From Candidatus Sulfotelmatobacter sp. (GTDB lineage: Bacteria > Acidobacteriota > Terriglobia > Terriglobales > Acidobacteriaceae): DNA of 6,008 bases. The position numbers and the translations under genes are program-made. The stretch covers positions 1 to 6,008 of the forward strand of contig JASIKQ010000341.1 of the NCBI GenBank assembly GCA_030049565.1, written 5' to 3'. Shown here in pieces: positions 1-6,008 of this stretch (its first letter is position 1; each line of letters opens with the position of its first letter). Under the pieces are notes generated by a model. The model made no database searches, was not told the DNA's origin, and worked only from the letters and a program-made list of their open reading frames with translations.

Positions 1-23
1 GCGATGATTCGGCACTTCAGCAT
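1..23 (-). CDS. Possible start of a next gene (only 7 codons visible)
   Basis: Eight bases after the dehydrogenase TAA, the minus strand has an ATG (23-21) followed by codons for Leu-Lys-Cys-Arg-Ile-Ile up to the window edge. The close spacing would fit an operon, but no clear Shine-Dalgarno precedes it at a usual distance and the visible part is too short to identify. It may be chance. Confidence 0.15.
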
Positions 24-31
24 GGATGAGG

Positions 32-1354
32 TTACCAGCAGATCCCTTCATATTGGGCGCAGTTAGGCCGGCGGGAGCGACTTAAATTGACTAGGTCGAT
101 GACGAGATGGGCCGGAGTGAGACATTTTTCCAGCCTGCTTCTGTCGGCTGATTTGTTGCCGATGATCACGATCTCGCTGAAACGCACCACACTTTCGAGA
201 TCGCTGGAAAGTAGCGATCCGATATGCGGAATCACCTCTTCGATATATTGGCGGTTCGATCCGGCCAGTTGACCGAGAGAAACATCCGCGTCCCAGACCT
301 TGACCTGGCAGCCTTCCCCGAGCAAGCGCTTGATCAATTGCACCTGCGGACTTTCACGCAGATCGTCAGTGCCGGCCTTGAAGCTCAAACCCAACATGGC
401 GATCTTCCTGCGCCGGGTACGCAGCACAGCTTCTACGGCACGGTTTACATGTTCGGCATTACTGGGAGTAAGGGCCTGCAACAGCGGAAGGTTGAGATCC
501 AGTTCCTTGGCGCGATGAGTGATCGCACGAAGATCTTTTGGTAAACAGGAACCACCAAAGGCGAATCCGGGCGCCAGATAGGCCGGCGAAATGTTTAGTT
601 TATTGTCGGAGGTGAAAATTTCAGTGACCATCTGGCTGTCAACGCCCAAGTGTTTGCACAGGGTTCCGATTTCGTTGGCGAAACCGACTTTAATGGCGTG
701 GAATGTATTGGAAACGTACTTCACCATTTCCGCCACAGGAAGTGTCGTCTCGACGACGGGGCCGCTGACAGGGCGGTAAAGGTCACGTACCGCAGCCAGA
801 TGCTGTGGATCGAGAGCTCCCAATATTGTGTATGGCGGATTCAGAAAATCCGCTACCGCACTGCCCTCGCGCATGAATTCCGGGTTATAGCAAACTTTGT
901 AGTCGCTACCGTGGCGCTTGCCGCTAGTCTTTTCGAGAATTGGAATTAGGGTCGATTCGGTTGTCCCGGGTAAGACGGTGCTTCGCAAAATAACAGTATG
1001 AGGGGTGGTTTTAGTCCGTAACGCCTCGCCAATTTCACTAGCGACGTTTTCAACGTGGCTTAAATCGAGTTTTCCACTGTGCAAGCTGGGGGTACCGACG
1101 CATATGAAGCTAATCTCCGATTCGCGCACCGCGTTGATGGCGTCTGTAGTTGCGCAGAGTTTTCCAGCGGTATGGCCTTCGGCCACGAGTTCGCTGATGC
1201 GGGCTTCGATGATGGGACTGCGCCCGGAAGCCAGCATTTCCACTTTGAGCGGGTTCACATCCACGCCGATCACGCGATGACCCAAGTGCGCAAAGCAGCC
1301 AGCGCTTACCGAACCTACGTAACCCAGGCCGAACAAACTGATCGATACGTTCAC
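32..1354 (-). CDS. algD: GDP-mannose 6-dehydrogenase (AlgD type)
   Basis: A 440-residue cytoplasmic NAD-dependent enzyme; family members oxidise GDP-mannose in two steps to GDP-mannuronic acid. The N-terminal Rossmann domain begins at once with the dinucleotide loop FGLGYVGSVSAG (8-19) and the acidic strand end VIGVDVN (28-34). Then come FICVGTPS (83-90), RSTVLPGTT (124-132), NPEFMRE (157-163), the central helix EMVKYVSNTFHAIKV (209-223) with the expected Lys212 and Asn216, the catalytic cysteine motif GGSCLPKD (267-274, Cys270) and the C-terminal-domain signature SFKAGTDDLRESP (324-336). The length, the motif wording and the C-terminal EGICW closely match Pseudomonas AlgD as I recall it (436 residues, catalytic Cys268), which separates it from UDP-glucose dehydrogenases. 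The start is GTG with a good Shine-Dalgarno. It lies about 500 bp after the upstream operon, so it may be transcribed separately. No alginate polymerisation genes are seen, so the product may feed another mannuronate-containing polymer. Confidence 0.9.
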   Translation of the reverse strand: MNVSISLFGLGYVGSVSAGCFAHLGHRVIGVDVNPLKVEMLASGRSPIIEARISELVAEGHTAGKLCATTDAINAVRESEISFICVGTPSLHSGKLDLSHVENVASEIGEALRTKTTPHTVILRSTVLPGTTESTLIPILEKTSGKRHGSDYKVCYNPEFMREGSAVADFLNPPYTILGALDPQHLAAVRDLYRPVSGPVVETTLPVAEMVKYVSNTFHAIKVGFANEIGTLCKHLGVDSQMVTEIFTSDNKLNISPAYLAPGFAFGGSCLPKDLRAITHRAKELDLNLPLLQALTPSNAEHVNRAVEAVLRTRRRKIAMLGLSFKAGTDDLRESPQVQLIKRLLGEGCQVKVWDADVSLGQLAGSNRQYIEEVIPHIGSLLSSDLESVVRFSEIVIIGNKSADRSRLEKCLTPAHLVIDLVNLSRSRRPNCAQYEGICW

Positions 1355-1362
1355 ACGATACG

Positions 1363-1368
1363 CTCCGT
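1363..1368 (-). promoter_or_regulatory. Ribosome binding site deciding the GTG start of the dehydrogenase
   Basis: The minus strand reads ACGGAG; the GGAG core ends eight bases before a GTG at 1354-1352. No ATG alternative fits the conserved N-terminus, and the protein from this GTG lines up with the family start just before the Rossmann loop. Confidence 0.6.
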
Positions 1369-1637
1369 CACAAACTGCTGAAAGTAAGCTACAAAGGGAT
1401 GGAGAAACTTATGTGCCTGGAGACGCGCAGGACCCCTTCGCCGCGAGGTTGGCAGAATCATGCCGGAATGATCACGATGAGAATCCCGCGTCCCTCATGC
1501 TTTCTCGCCGAACCGAAAAGTCCTTGTCATTAGAATAACAAAACTGGCGGCGCAGCGCTGGTGACACCGGTTACTCCCGATTACTTTGGAATTTGTTATA
1601 TGGGTGGAATTGCCGATATCGCGTATTTCTCCGGTTG

Positions 1638-1668
1638 ACTCTGCTGTGCTGCGCCACATGTGCAGAGT
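1638..1668 (-). repeat. Imperfect hairpin, 11-bp stem
   Basis: ACTCTGC (1638-1644) pairs with GCAGAGT (1662-1668), and inside it TGTG (1645-1648) pairs with CACA (1655-1658). This leaves a 6-base loop and a 3-base bulge (1659-1661). No T-run follows on either strand, so it is not an intrinsic terminator. It might be an RNA structure in the leader of the dehydrogenase, or a protein-binding site. It lies about 285 bases upstream of the GTG start. Confidence 0.4.
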
Positions 1669-1673
1669 GAAGG

Positions 1674-1733
1674 CCGACCGCGGCCCAGACGATGAAGGCA
1701 CGTGCATCAACGGCGCGGTCGGGGCGTGCGCCG
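1674..1733 (-). repeat. Overlapping, mutually exclusive inverted repeats
   Basis: A perfect 9-bp inverted repeat pairs 1674-1682 (CCGACCGCG) with 1714-1722 (CGCGGTCGG) across 31 bases. A second, 6-bp pair (CGGCGC at 1711-1716, GCGCCG at 1728-1733) has an 11-base loop. Both need bases 1714-1716, so an RNA could form only one at a time. In minus-strand RNA the 6-bp hairpin would form first. The region is GC-rich, so chance is a real possibility. Confidence 0.35.
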
Positions 1734-1855
1734 GCCTCAGCAACGAATATGGCGACTGCTGAATCTTGAGTGGCAGAGAGTATGCATCGAGGACGATGCC
1801 CACGACTTTGAAACCCAAGATTGGAAAGCCGAACATTGTTTCGAGAGCTTAGACG

Positions 1856-2515
1856 TCAGCGGCCTACAGTTTCGGCCCAGATCAGCTTGGTGAATTCCAT
1901 GAGCCAGGTTTTCGCCCACAGACGCTTGTGCCACCAGAGTTGAGCCTGGAAATTGGGATCATCGGTTCCACGCACCCAGATTTGCAGTCTCGGATCTTCT
2001 GACTTCATTACCTTTCGCCAGATAATGCCTGCACGGCGCGTGTGAAAATTTGAAGTGACTACAACAACGCTGGTCCAGGAATGCGCCTGAATGCATTCTC
2101 CGATGGCATAGGCTTCGTCCAGCGTTGACTCCACGCTCCCGCTCACTTCGCAAAAATCGACCCGGCCGGCAAGAGAAGAGCCGTAATTTGTCGCCAGGAA
2201 TTGGCGAGCCATAGGTGCGACCGGAACTCCCCAGTATGAAGCTGGCGGAATTGGAAGAAGCACTCGGTCTGACACGCCCTGCTGCAGCAAGTGCATAGCT
2301 CCGGCGAGACGGACACTCGCGCTTTGCAGAGATCCTTCCAGAACCACAGCCGCATCGGCGTGCGAGGGCAGCGGTTCGTTCGATTCGAGCAGGTATCCTC
2401 CCCATGTCATCAGGCAGATGATAAGTCCAATCAAGCAAGCGAATGCTGCGGCCAACCACTGAAGGGGTGATGAGTGCTTTCGCGTAGATGCGGATTCGAT
2501 CAAAAGCTCGCTCAT
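1856..2515 (-). CDS. DUF218 / YdcF-SanA-ElyC family membrane protein
   Basis: A 219-residue protein with a short N-terminal stretch (1-18), one hydrophobic segment (about 19-43, probable membrane anchor) and a soluble domain after it, probably periplasmic. The domain shows DUF218 landmarks: a first strand DAAVVLEGS (54-62), ESTLDEA (129-135) where the family has its acidic/Asn region, the strand and loop VVVVTSNFHTRRAG (150-163), and a C-terminal WW...E..KLIW (194-213), as often found at the end of this family. The biochemical role of the family is poorly defined; members such as SanA and ElyC affect envelope integrity or glycan precursors, and DUF218 genes are common in EPS loci. The start ATG overlaps the glycosyltransferase stop as ATGA. 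No good Shine-Dalgarno is visible upstream, which fits translation by coupling. The C-terminus looks complete, so the TGA stop is credible. Family assignment is fairly sure; function is unknown. Confidence 0.85.
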   Translation of the reverse strand: MSELLIESASTRKHSSPLQWLAAAFACLIGLIICLMTWGGYLLESNEPLPSHADAAVVLEGSLQSASVRLAGAMHLLQQGVSDRVLLPIPPASYWGVPVAPMARQFLATNYGSSLAGRVDFCEVSGSVESTLDEAYAIGECIQAHSWTSVVVVTSNFHTRRAGIIWRKVMKSEDPRLQIWVRGTDDPNFQAQLWWHKRLWAKTWLMEFTKLIWAETVGR

Positions 2516-4854
2516 GATTGAACACCGTTCACCGCTTCAGCTGTAGTCACAACCCGGTCAGATCCACACACCTCACAAACGGGTTTCATGCGGTTCAGCA
2601 TCGAGTCATAAATCTTCAGCCATTTTTCCCGCACTGCATTCCAGCCGTACTGTCTTGATTGTTCAGAGGCATTCGCTGCCAACCTGCAGGCAAAATCAGG
2701 ATCGCTGAGCAAGCGAAGTACGTTCTTCGCGAGTTTCTGCGCATCCCCTGGAGGCGAAAGAATACCCGTTCTGCCGTCCTCAACAACGTATTGCATGCCT
2801 TCCGGACTGGTGCTCACAACCGGCGTGCCCGAAGCGAATGCTTCGAGAATGGAAACGGGCATATTGTCGAGGCAGGAAGCATTGATGAAAATATCGGCCT
2901 GATCATAGTAGCGGGCGATTTCGTCTCTGGAGACGACGCCGCAGAAGTGAACTGAATTCACGAGATCCAGTTCTTCTACGAGCGCGCGAATCTCGCCTTC
3001 TTCAGGTCCCCCGCCAACCAGGTCGAGTCGAGCGTCAGGATAAGCCCACTGCACTTCGGCGAAGGCGCGAACTACCACGTCGATACTGTAATAAGGATGA
3101 AAGCCCCGGGTACATACCAGATGCGGCCTAAGAGGTTTTCGCGCACGAAATGAGAACTGCGACAAATCGATGATGTTCGGAACCACCTCGGCACGCAGGC
3201 CAAATTCATGAAACACATCCACGAGGAATTGAGTCGGAACGACGAGGCGGTCGGCGCGCGCCAGCAGCCGAGGCGCATTCGGGAAACGGCGAAAATGATC
3301 GCGCGCTTCGCCACTGTGATAATGGATGAGGACTTTCGCCCCGCGCATACGCGCGACAAGCACCGCTGGTACTGGAGCAATCATGAATGACCAGTAGGAA
3401 GCGGAGAAAATGTGGGCGATATCTGCGCATTCGAGGTCTTTCCAAAGCTGCCATAGGTAAAACGGTTGTCGAAATATTGTGCGCACCCCCGGTACTCTGG
3501 CGGCCCAGCGTAGCGCCAGTGGAAATGGAGGATCGATAACCGTCAATTTTGCGTCCACGTCACGATCATTTTCCCAATTTCTGATCAGCAAGTCGGCCTG
3601 CACCGACTGGCCTCCGACGTAGCTCAATGAGGCGGCTATAATCGCCACCCGGCTTCGGGCTTTCGAGCGCGGGAAAGAATAAGACTGCAAATCCGGCAAG
3701 GCCGTCTTCTCGGCAATAAGATCGGCGTAAAGTTCCTCGAACCGTGATCGCATTTTTTCGAGAGTGAAATTTTGCCGCACGAAGTCCCTTGCGTTCTCGC
3801 TGATTTCGGAACGCAATTCGGTGTTCTGTAATAGCCGGGCAATGCCCTGGGCAAGGTCCTCCTTATCTCCGCATCGAACCAAAAGGCCTCTTCCCTCGCC
3901 AATGAGTTCGGGATTCCCGCCTGTATTGCTGGCGACTATGGGCACGCCCGCCGCCATGGCTTCGAGAATGGCATTCGACTGACTTTCCGATTCTGAAGGC
4001 AACACCGAGATGTCAAGTGAGGCCAGAACGGAGGGGATATCGCGGCGATCACCCAGGAACAATGCGCGAGACCCCAAGCCAAGGACCTCAGCTTCTTTTT
4101 CCAATTCCTGGCGCAATGGGCCATCGCCCACGAGCACGAATTGCAAATGAGGAAAGTTCGATATGAGACGCGCCGCCGCTCGCAGCAGAAGCTTGTGGTT
4201 CTTGGCTGGCGTATTCATTCGCGCAATCATACCGACTCGCAAGATACCCGGTGCACGCGGTAGCGCCGGCGGAGCGGCAGCGAAGGCGGAGGTGGGAAGA
4301 CCATTCCCGATTACCACGACCTGCCGTTTTCTGATGCCTTGCTCGATAAGATTACGGGCAGCCGCTTGAGAGTTACACACGATGCGGTCGCAAAAATGAA
4401 AGGCCCCGAGTTGTGCACGAGCTTTGGCAGGGCTGAGCAAATCACCAATCTGCCGTTGACTTCCAATCACTGCAGCAACGCCGGCCATGCGCGCAACAGG
4501 AACGAGGGTAAGGTTCGTATAGAAATCGAAGGCATGGGCGATGCTGATGCGGCTTCGGCGCAGGTGATAGCCAAGGCGGATTCGAGTCCTCCACGATTGG
4601 GGACCGTAGAGACTTCCTCCTAATCGAAATTGGACGACGTCTTCAAATCCGTTGAGAAATACGCCGGTCTTCTGTATACAGCCGAGATGAACACGAAAGG
4701 AATTGCGATCGAGATTGCCGGCGAGCGCGGTAAACTGCCTTTCGCTTCCCCCGGTCGCAAAACTGTCCGTCATCAGAAAAACGCCGGGGCGCTCCCGCCG
4801 ATCGAAAGAAGAAAGAGCCTCTGTGGCCTCGCTTGCGGGAGGCGAAGAAATCAT
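2512..4854 (-). CDS. Tandem two-module GT4 (GT-B fold) glycosyltransferase
   Basis: A 780-residue protein, about twice the usual 360-400 residues of a GT4 enzyme, because two complete modules are joined in one frame. Module 1 (about 23-385) has the N-terminal glycine loop FATGGSERQ (32-40), VGMIARMNTPAKNHKLLL (207-224), FVLVGDGPLRQELE (239-252) and the donor-site EX7E motif E290/E298, followed by AMAAGVPIVASNTGGNPE. Module 2 (about 400-750) has SYVGGQSVQ (411-419), HIFSASYWSF (481-490), IHYHSGE (510-516), LDLVGGGPEEGE (610-621) and DNMPVSILEAFASGTPVVST, where Asp663 replaces the first Glu and E671 is kept. A linker of about 15-20 residues joins them. The last 25 residues carry an extra CEVC motif (760-763). 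No signal peptide or membrane segment is seen, so the protein is probably cytoplasmic or membrane-associated. Such enzymes move a sugar from a nucleotide donor to a lipid-linked acceptor with retention of configuration; donor and acceptor are unknown. It overlaps both neighbouring genes by 4 bp. Confidence 0.93.
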   Translation of the reverse strand: MISSPPASEATEALSSFDRRERPGVFLMTDSFATGGSERQFTALAGNLDRNSFRVHLGCIQKTGVFLNGFEDVVQFRLGGSLYGPQSWRTRIRLGYHLRRSRISIAHAFDFYTNLTLVPVARMAGVAAVIGSQRQIGDLLSPAKARAQLGAFHFCDRIVCNSQAAARNLIEQGIRKRQVVVIGNGLPTSAFAAAPPALPRAPGILRVGMIARMNTPAKNHKLLLRAAARLISNFPHLQFVLVGDGPLRQELEKEAEVLGLGSRALFLGDRRDIPSVLASLDISVLPSESESQSNAILEAMAAGVPIVASNTGGNPELIGEGRGLLVRCGDKEDLAQGIARLLQNTELRSEISENARDFVRQNFTLEKMRSRFEELYADLIAEKTALPDLQSYSFPRSKARSRVAIIAASLSYVGGQSVQADLLIRNWENDRDVDAKLTVIDPPFPLALRWAARVPGVRTIFRQPFYLWQLWKDLECADIAHIFSASYWSFMIAPVPAVLVARMRGAKVLIHYHSGEARDHFRRFPNAPRLLARADRLVVPTQFLVDVFHEFGLRAEVVPNIIDLSQFSFRARKPLRPHLVCTRGFHPYYSIDVVVRAFAEVQWAYPDARLDLVGGGPEEGEIRALVEELDLVNSVHFCGVVSRDEIARYYDQADIFINASCLDNMPVSILEAFASGTPVVSTSPEGMQYVVEDGRTGILSPPGDAQKLAKNVLRLLSDPDFACRLAANASEQSRQYGWNAVREKWLKIYDSMLNRMKPVCEVCGSDRVVTTAEAVNGVQS

Positions 4855-6008
4855 CTCCGGCTCCCACTGCTGAACGATACTGCCGGAATAACATGAGGTT
4901 CGGAACGTTCATTTCCGAAGCATTCGAGAAAGTTGCGATGCCACATCTCGAACATGAGAAGGCGCCAGATGCGGGGCGAGTGATCGCGGCGTCGGCGGAA
5001 ATGCTCATCCACAAGGCGACGCACTCCCTGCTCATTGAAGTAACCGCGTTGAAGAGTTCGCGTTTCCAGCAACAAAGTAAGAATCAACTCTTTCAATTCA
5101 TGGCGCATCCAGTGCACCAGAGGCAGGGCGAAGCCTTGTTTTTTGCGATACAGTACGCTGCGGGGAACCCCAACTTTCTCAGCGAGCTTGCGGAAAATGT
5201 ACTTCGATTCGCCGTGGCGCATTTTCCACTCTGGCGCGAGCGCCGTTACCCACTCTAGGAACTTGTGATCAAGAATGGGGACGCGGGCCTCAAGCGACGT
5301 CAGCATACTCATGCGATCCACTTTGGTGAGAATATCTCCCGGCAGATATGTTTTTGAATCGAGATAGAGCACACGGCTAAGCGGATCATTCGCGGGGGCG
5401 CGATCAAGATACTCCTGGAAAGTGTGCAACACGCCGCCGTTCGGGCTGGGACCGGCAAAATCAGGCGAGAGCAGCCCTATTTCCCTTTGGTAGGGCTGCA
5501 AGGAAACCCCTTCGGTGTACCGCTCGTTCCATGGCAAAGACAAGCTATAAGCGAGGCTTTTGCCGGGCAGTCCGCTGGGAATCCACGGGTGAAGGTACTG
5601 GCGATATAGACGCCCAGCCCACTGGGGGATCCAATCGTGAGCCCGATGACGCAGATGGATCCAATATCGCTCGTATCCGGCAAAAGCCTCGTCCCCGCCA
5701 TCGCCGGACAAAGCAACCGTCACATGCTTTCGAGCCAGACAGGAAACGTAGTAGGTAGGCAGCATCGACGAGTCGCCGAAGGGTTCTTCGAGTGATCGCG
5801 TAAGCGCATCCACGGTCCCCAGCACGTTGGGTTCGAGGATGAGTTCATGATGATCGGTTCCGAATTTCTCGGCTACGATGCGGGCGTGATCCGCCTCATT
5901 GAAGTCAGCGTGAGTGAAACCAATCGAAAATGTCTTGACAGGCCGCGTACTCGCCCGCGCCATAAGAGCCACCACGGTCGATGAATCGGTCCCTCCACTG
6001 AGCATCGC
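4851..6008 (-). CDS. asnB: Asparagine synthase-like amidotransferase, C-terminal synthetase domain (5' end outside window)
   Basis: Partial gene: the frame is open to the window edge, with an Ala codon before the first visible Met, so that Met lies inside the ATP-binding loop and is not the start. Numbering from it, the visible 384 residues show the PP-loop SGGTDSS (3-9), the second nucleotide/pyrophosphate motif SGDGGDEAFAGYERYW (100-115), LPGDILTKVDRMSM (221-234) and SLEARVPILDHKFLEW (237-252). These are hallmarks of the class B asparagine synthetase ATP-dependent domain, which adenylates a carboxylate and transfers ammonia to it. The N-terminal glutaminase domain (roughly 200-250 residues, usually starting with Cys2) would lie beyond position 6008 and cannot be verified. 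In EPS clusters such proteins often serve glycan or exosortase-linked modification rather than asparagine supply; that role is inferred from the neighbours. The TGA stop overlaps the next gene's ATG by 4 bp. The family is secure, the substrate is not. Confidence 0.93.
   Translation of the reverse strand, partial: AMLSGGTDSSTVVALMARASTRPVKTFSIGFTHADFNEADHARIVAEKFGTDHHELILEPNVLGTVDALTRSLEEPFGDSSMLPTYYVSCLARKHVTVALSGDGGDEAFAGYERYWIHLRHRAHDWIPQWAGRLYRQYLHPWIPSGLPGKSLAYSLSLPWNERYTEGVSLQPYQREIGLLSPDFAGPSPNGGVLHTFQEYLDRAPANDPLSRVLYLDSKTYLPGDILTKVDRMSMLTSLEARVPILDHKFLEWVTALAPEWKMRHGESKYIFRKLAEKVGVPRSVLYRKKQGFALPLVHWMRHELKELILTLLLETRTLQRGYFNEQGVRRLVDEHFRRRRDHSPRIWRLLMFEMWHRNFLECFGNERSEPHVIPAVSFSSGSRR
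4861..4865 (-). promoter_or_regulatory. Ribosome binding site of the double glycosyltransferase
   Basis: The minus strand reads GGGAG, then six bases, then ATG at 4854. The site lies inside the last codons of the amidotransferase gene. It supports the chosen start and, with the ATGA overlap, translational coupling of the two genes. Confidence 0.55.

Larger units (their letters stand above)
1355..1855. other. About 500-bp gap with no convincing gene; likely leader/promoter region of the dehydrogenase
   Basis: No frame here gives a recognisable protein. On the minus strand two overlapping frames are open: one of 113 codons with an ATG at 1836 but no Shine-Dalgarno, and one of 94 codons with no ATG, continuing the frame of the DUF218 gene after its TGA, to a TAA at 1573-1571. 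Inverted repeats occupy 1638-1733. An AT-richer patch at 1525-1610 holds a possible extended -10 on the minus strand (TGTTATTCT, 1540-1532) and a TATAAC (1600-1595), both without a matching -35. It also has a tandem 10-bp repeat (1566-1575 and 1576-1585, 8 of 10 identical) and two copies of TGGAATT (1587-1593, 1605-1611). A promoter for the dehydrogenase in this patch is plausible but unproven. No hairpin followed by a T-run was found, so no intrinsic terminator is called. Confidence 0.6.

Noticed and set aside
1396..1416. Sigma-54-like sequence (AGGCAC, then TTTCT) on the minus strand upstream of the dehydrogenase
   Set aside because: The -12 element lacks the nearly invariant GC, so the match is no better than chance.
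1495..1836. 113-codon minus-strand open frame with an ATG 19 bases after the DUF218 stop
   Set aside because: No Shine-Dalgarno precedes the ATG, the translation has no recognisable domain, and two other frames across the same DNA are also open. The region fits a non-coding gap better; a lineage-specific small protein is not excluded.
3650..3720. Possible frame error or wrongly merged genes at the junction of the two glycosyltransferase modules
   Set aside because: Both modules are in one frame with a natural-looking linker; there is no internal start with a Shine-Dalgarno and no stop or overlap that would suggest two genes.
4643..5035. 130-codon minus-strand open frame across the amidotransferase/glycosyltransferase junction
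   Set aside because: It is an out-of-frame shadow of two genes with clear motifs; its translation is Arg/Ser/Cys-rich and shows no domain.
4833..5258. 141-codon plus-strand open frame opposite the amidotransferase
   Set aside because: It lies entirely over the amidotransferase and glycosyltransferase coding regions, whose minus-strand frames carry strong family motifs; it shows no domain of its own.
1..6008. Insertion sequences, CRISPR arrays, tRNA/rRNA genes or attachment sites
   Set aside because: I saw no transposase-like frame, no regularly spaced repeats and no RNA-gene signature; apart from the 500-bp gap the window is almost entirely coding.

Overview
The window holds one strand of a bacterial exopolysaccharide (EPS) or surface-glycan gene cluster. 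Every supported gene is on the minus strand, so the biological reading order runs from position 6008 down to 1. The DNA has moderate GC content, with no mobile elements, tRNA, rRNA or CRISPR. Gene content (AsnB-like amidotransferase, GT4 glycosyltransferases, DUF218/YdcF-like membrane protein, AlgD-like sugar-nucleotide dehydrogenase) is typical of EPS loci in Gram-negative and soil bacteria such as Acidobacteriota or Proteobacteria. No marker in the window fixes the phylum, so the taxonomic statement is a guess.

Layout in transcription order: (1) 6008-4851, the C-terminal synthetase part of an asparagine-synthase-like amidotransferase, cut by the window edge; (2) 4854-2512, a 780-residue protein made of two fused GT-B/GT4 glycosyltransferase modules; (3) 2515-1856, a 219-residue single-pass membrane protein of the DUF218 (YdcF/SanA/ElyC) family; (4) 1855-1355, about 500 bp without a convincing gene, containing inverted repeats; (5) 1354-32, a GTG-started 440-residue GDP-mannose 6-dehydrogenase (AlgD type); (6) 31-1, the end of the window, with a possible start of a next gene. 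Genes 1-2 and 2-3 overlap by 4 bp (ATGA), so the first three are very probably one translationally coupled operon. The dehydrogenase may have its own promoter in the 500-bp gap.

Inferred joint role: the dehydrogenase makes GDP-mannuronate as a sugar donor; the double glycosyltransferase adds one or two sugars to a lipid-linked intermediate on the inner face of the membrane; the amidotransferase may amidate a carboxyl group, possibly of a uronic acid; the DUF218 protein probably acts in envelope or glycan handling. No polymerase, flippase or initiating transferase lies in the window. I see no clearly novel system. The points most worth a second look are the double glycosyltransferase with its unequal catalytic motifs and CxxC tail, and the structured 500-bp gap before the dehydrogenase.
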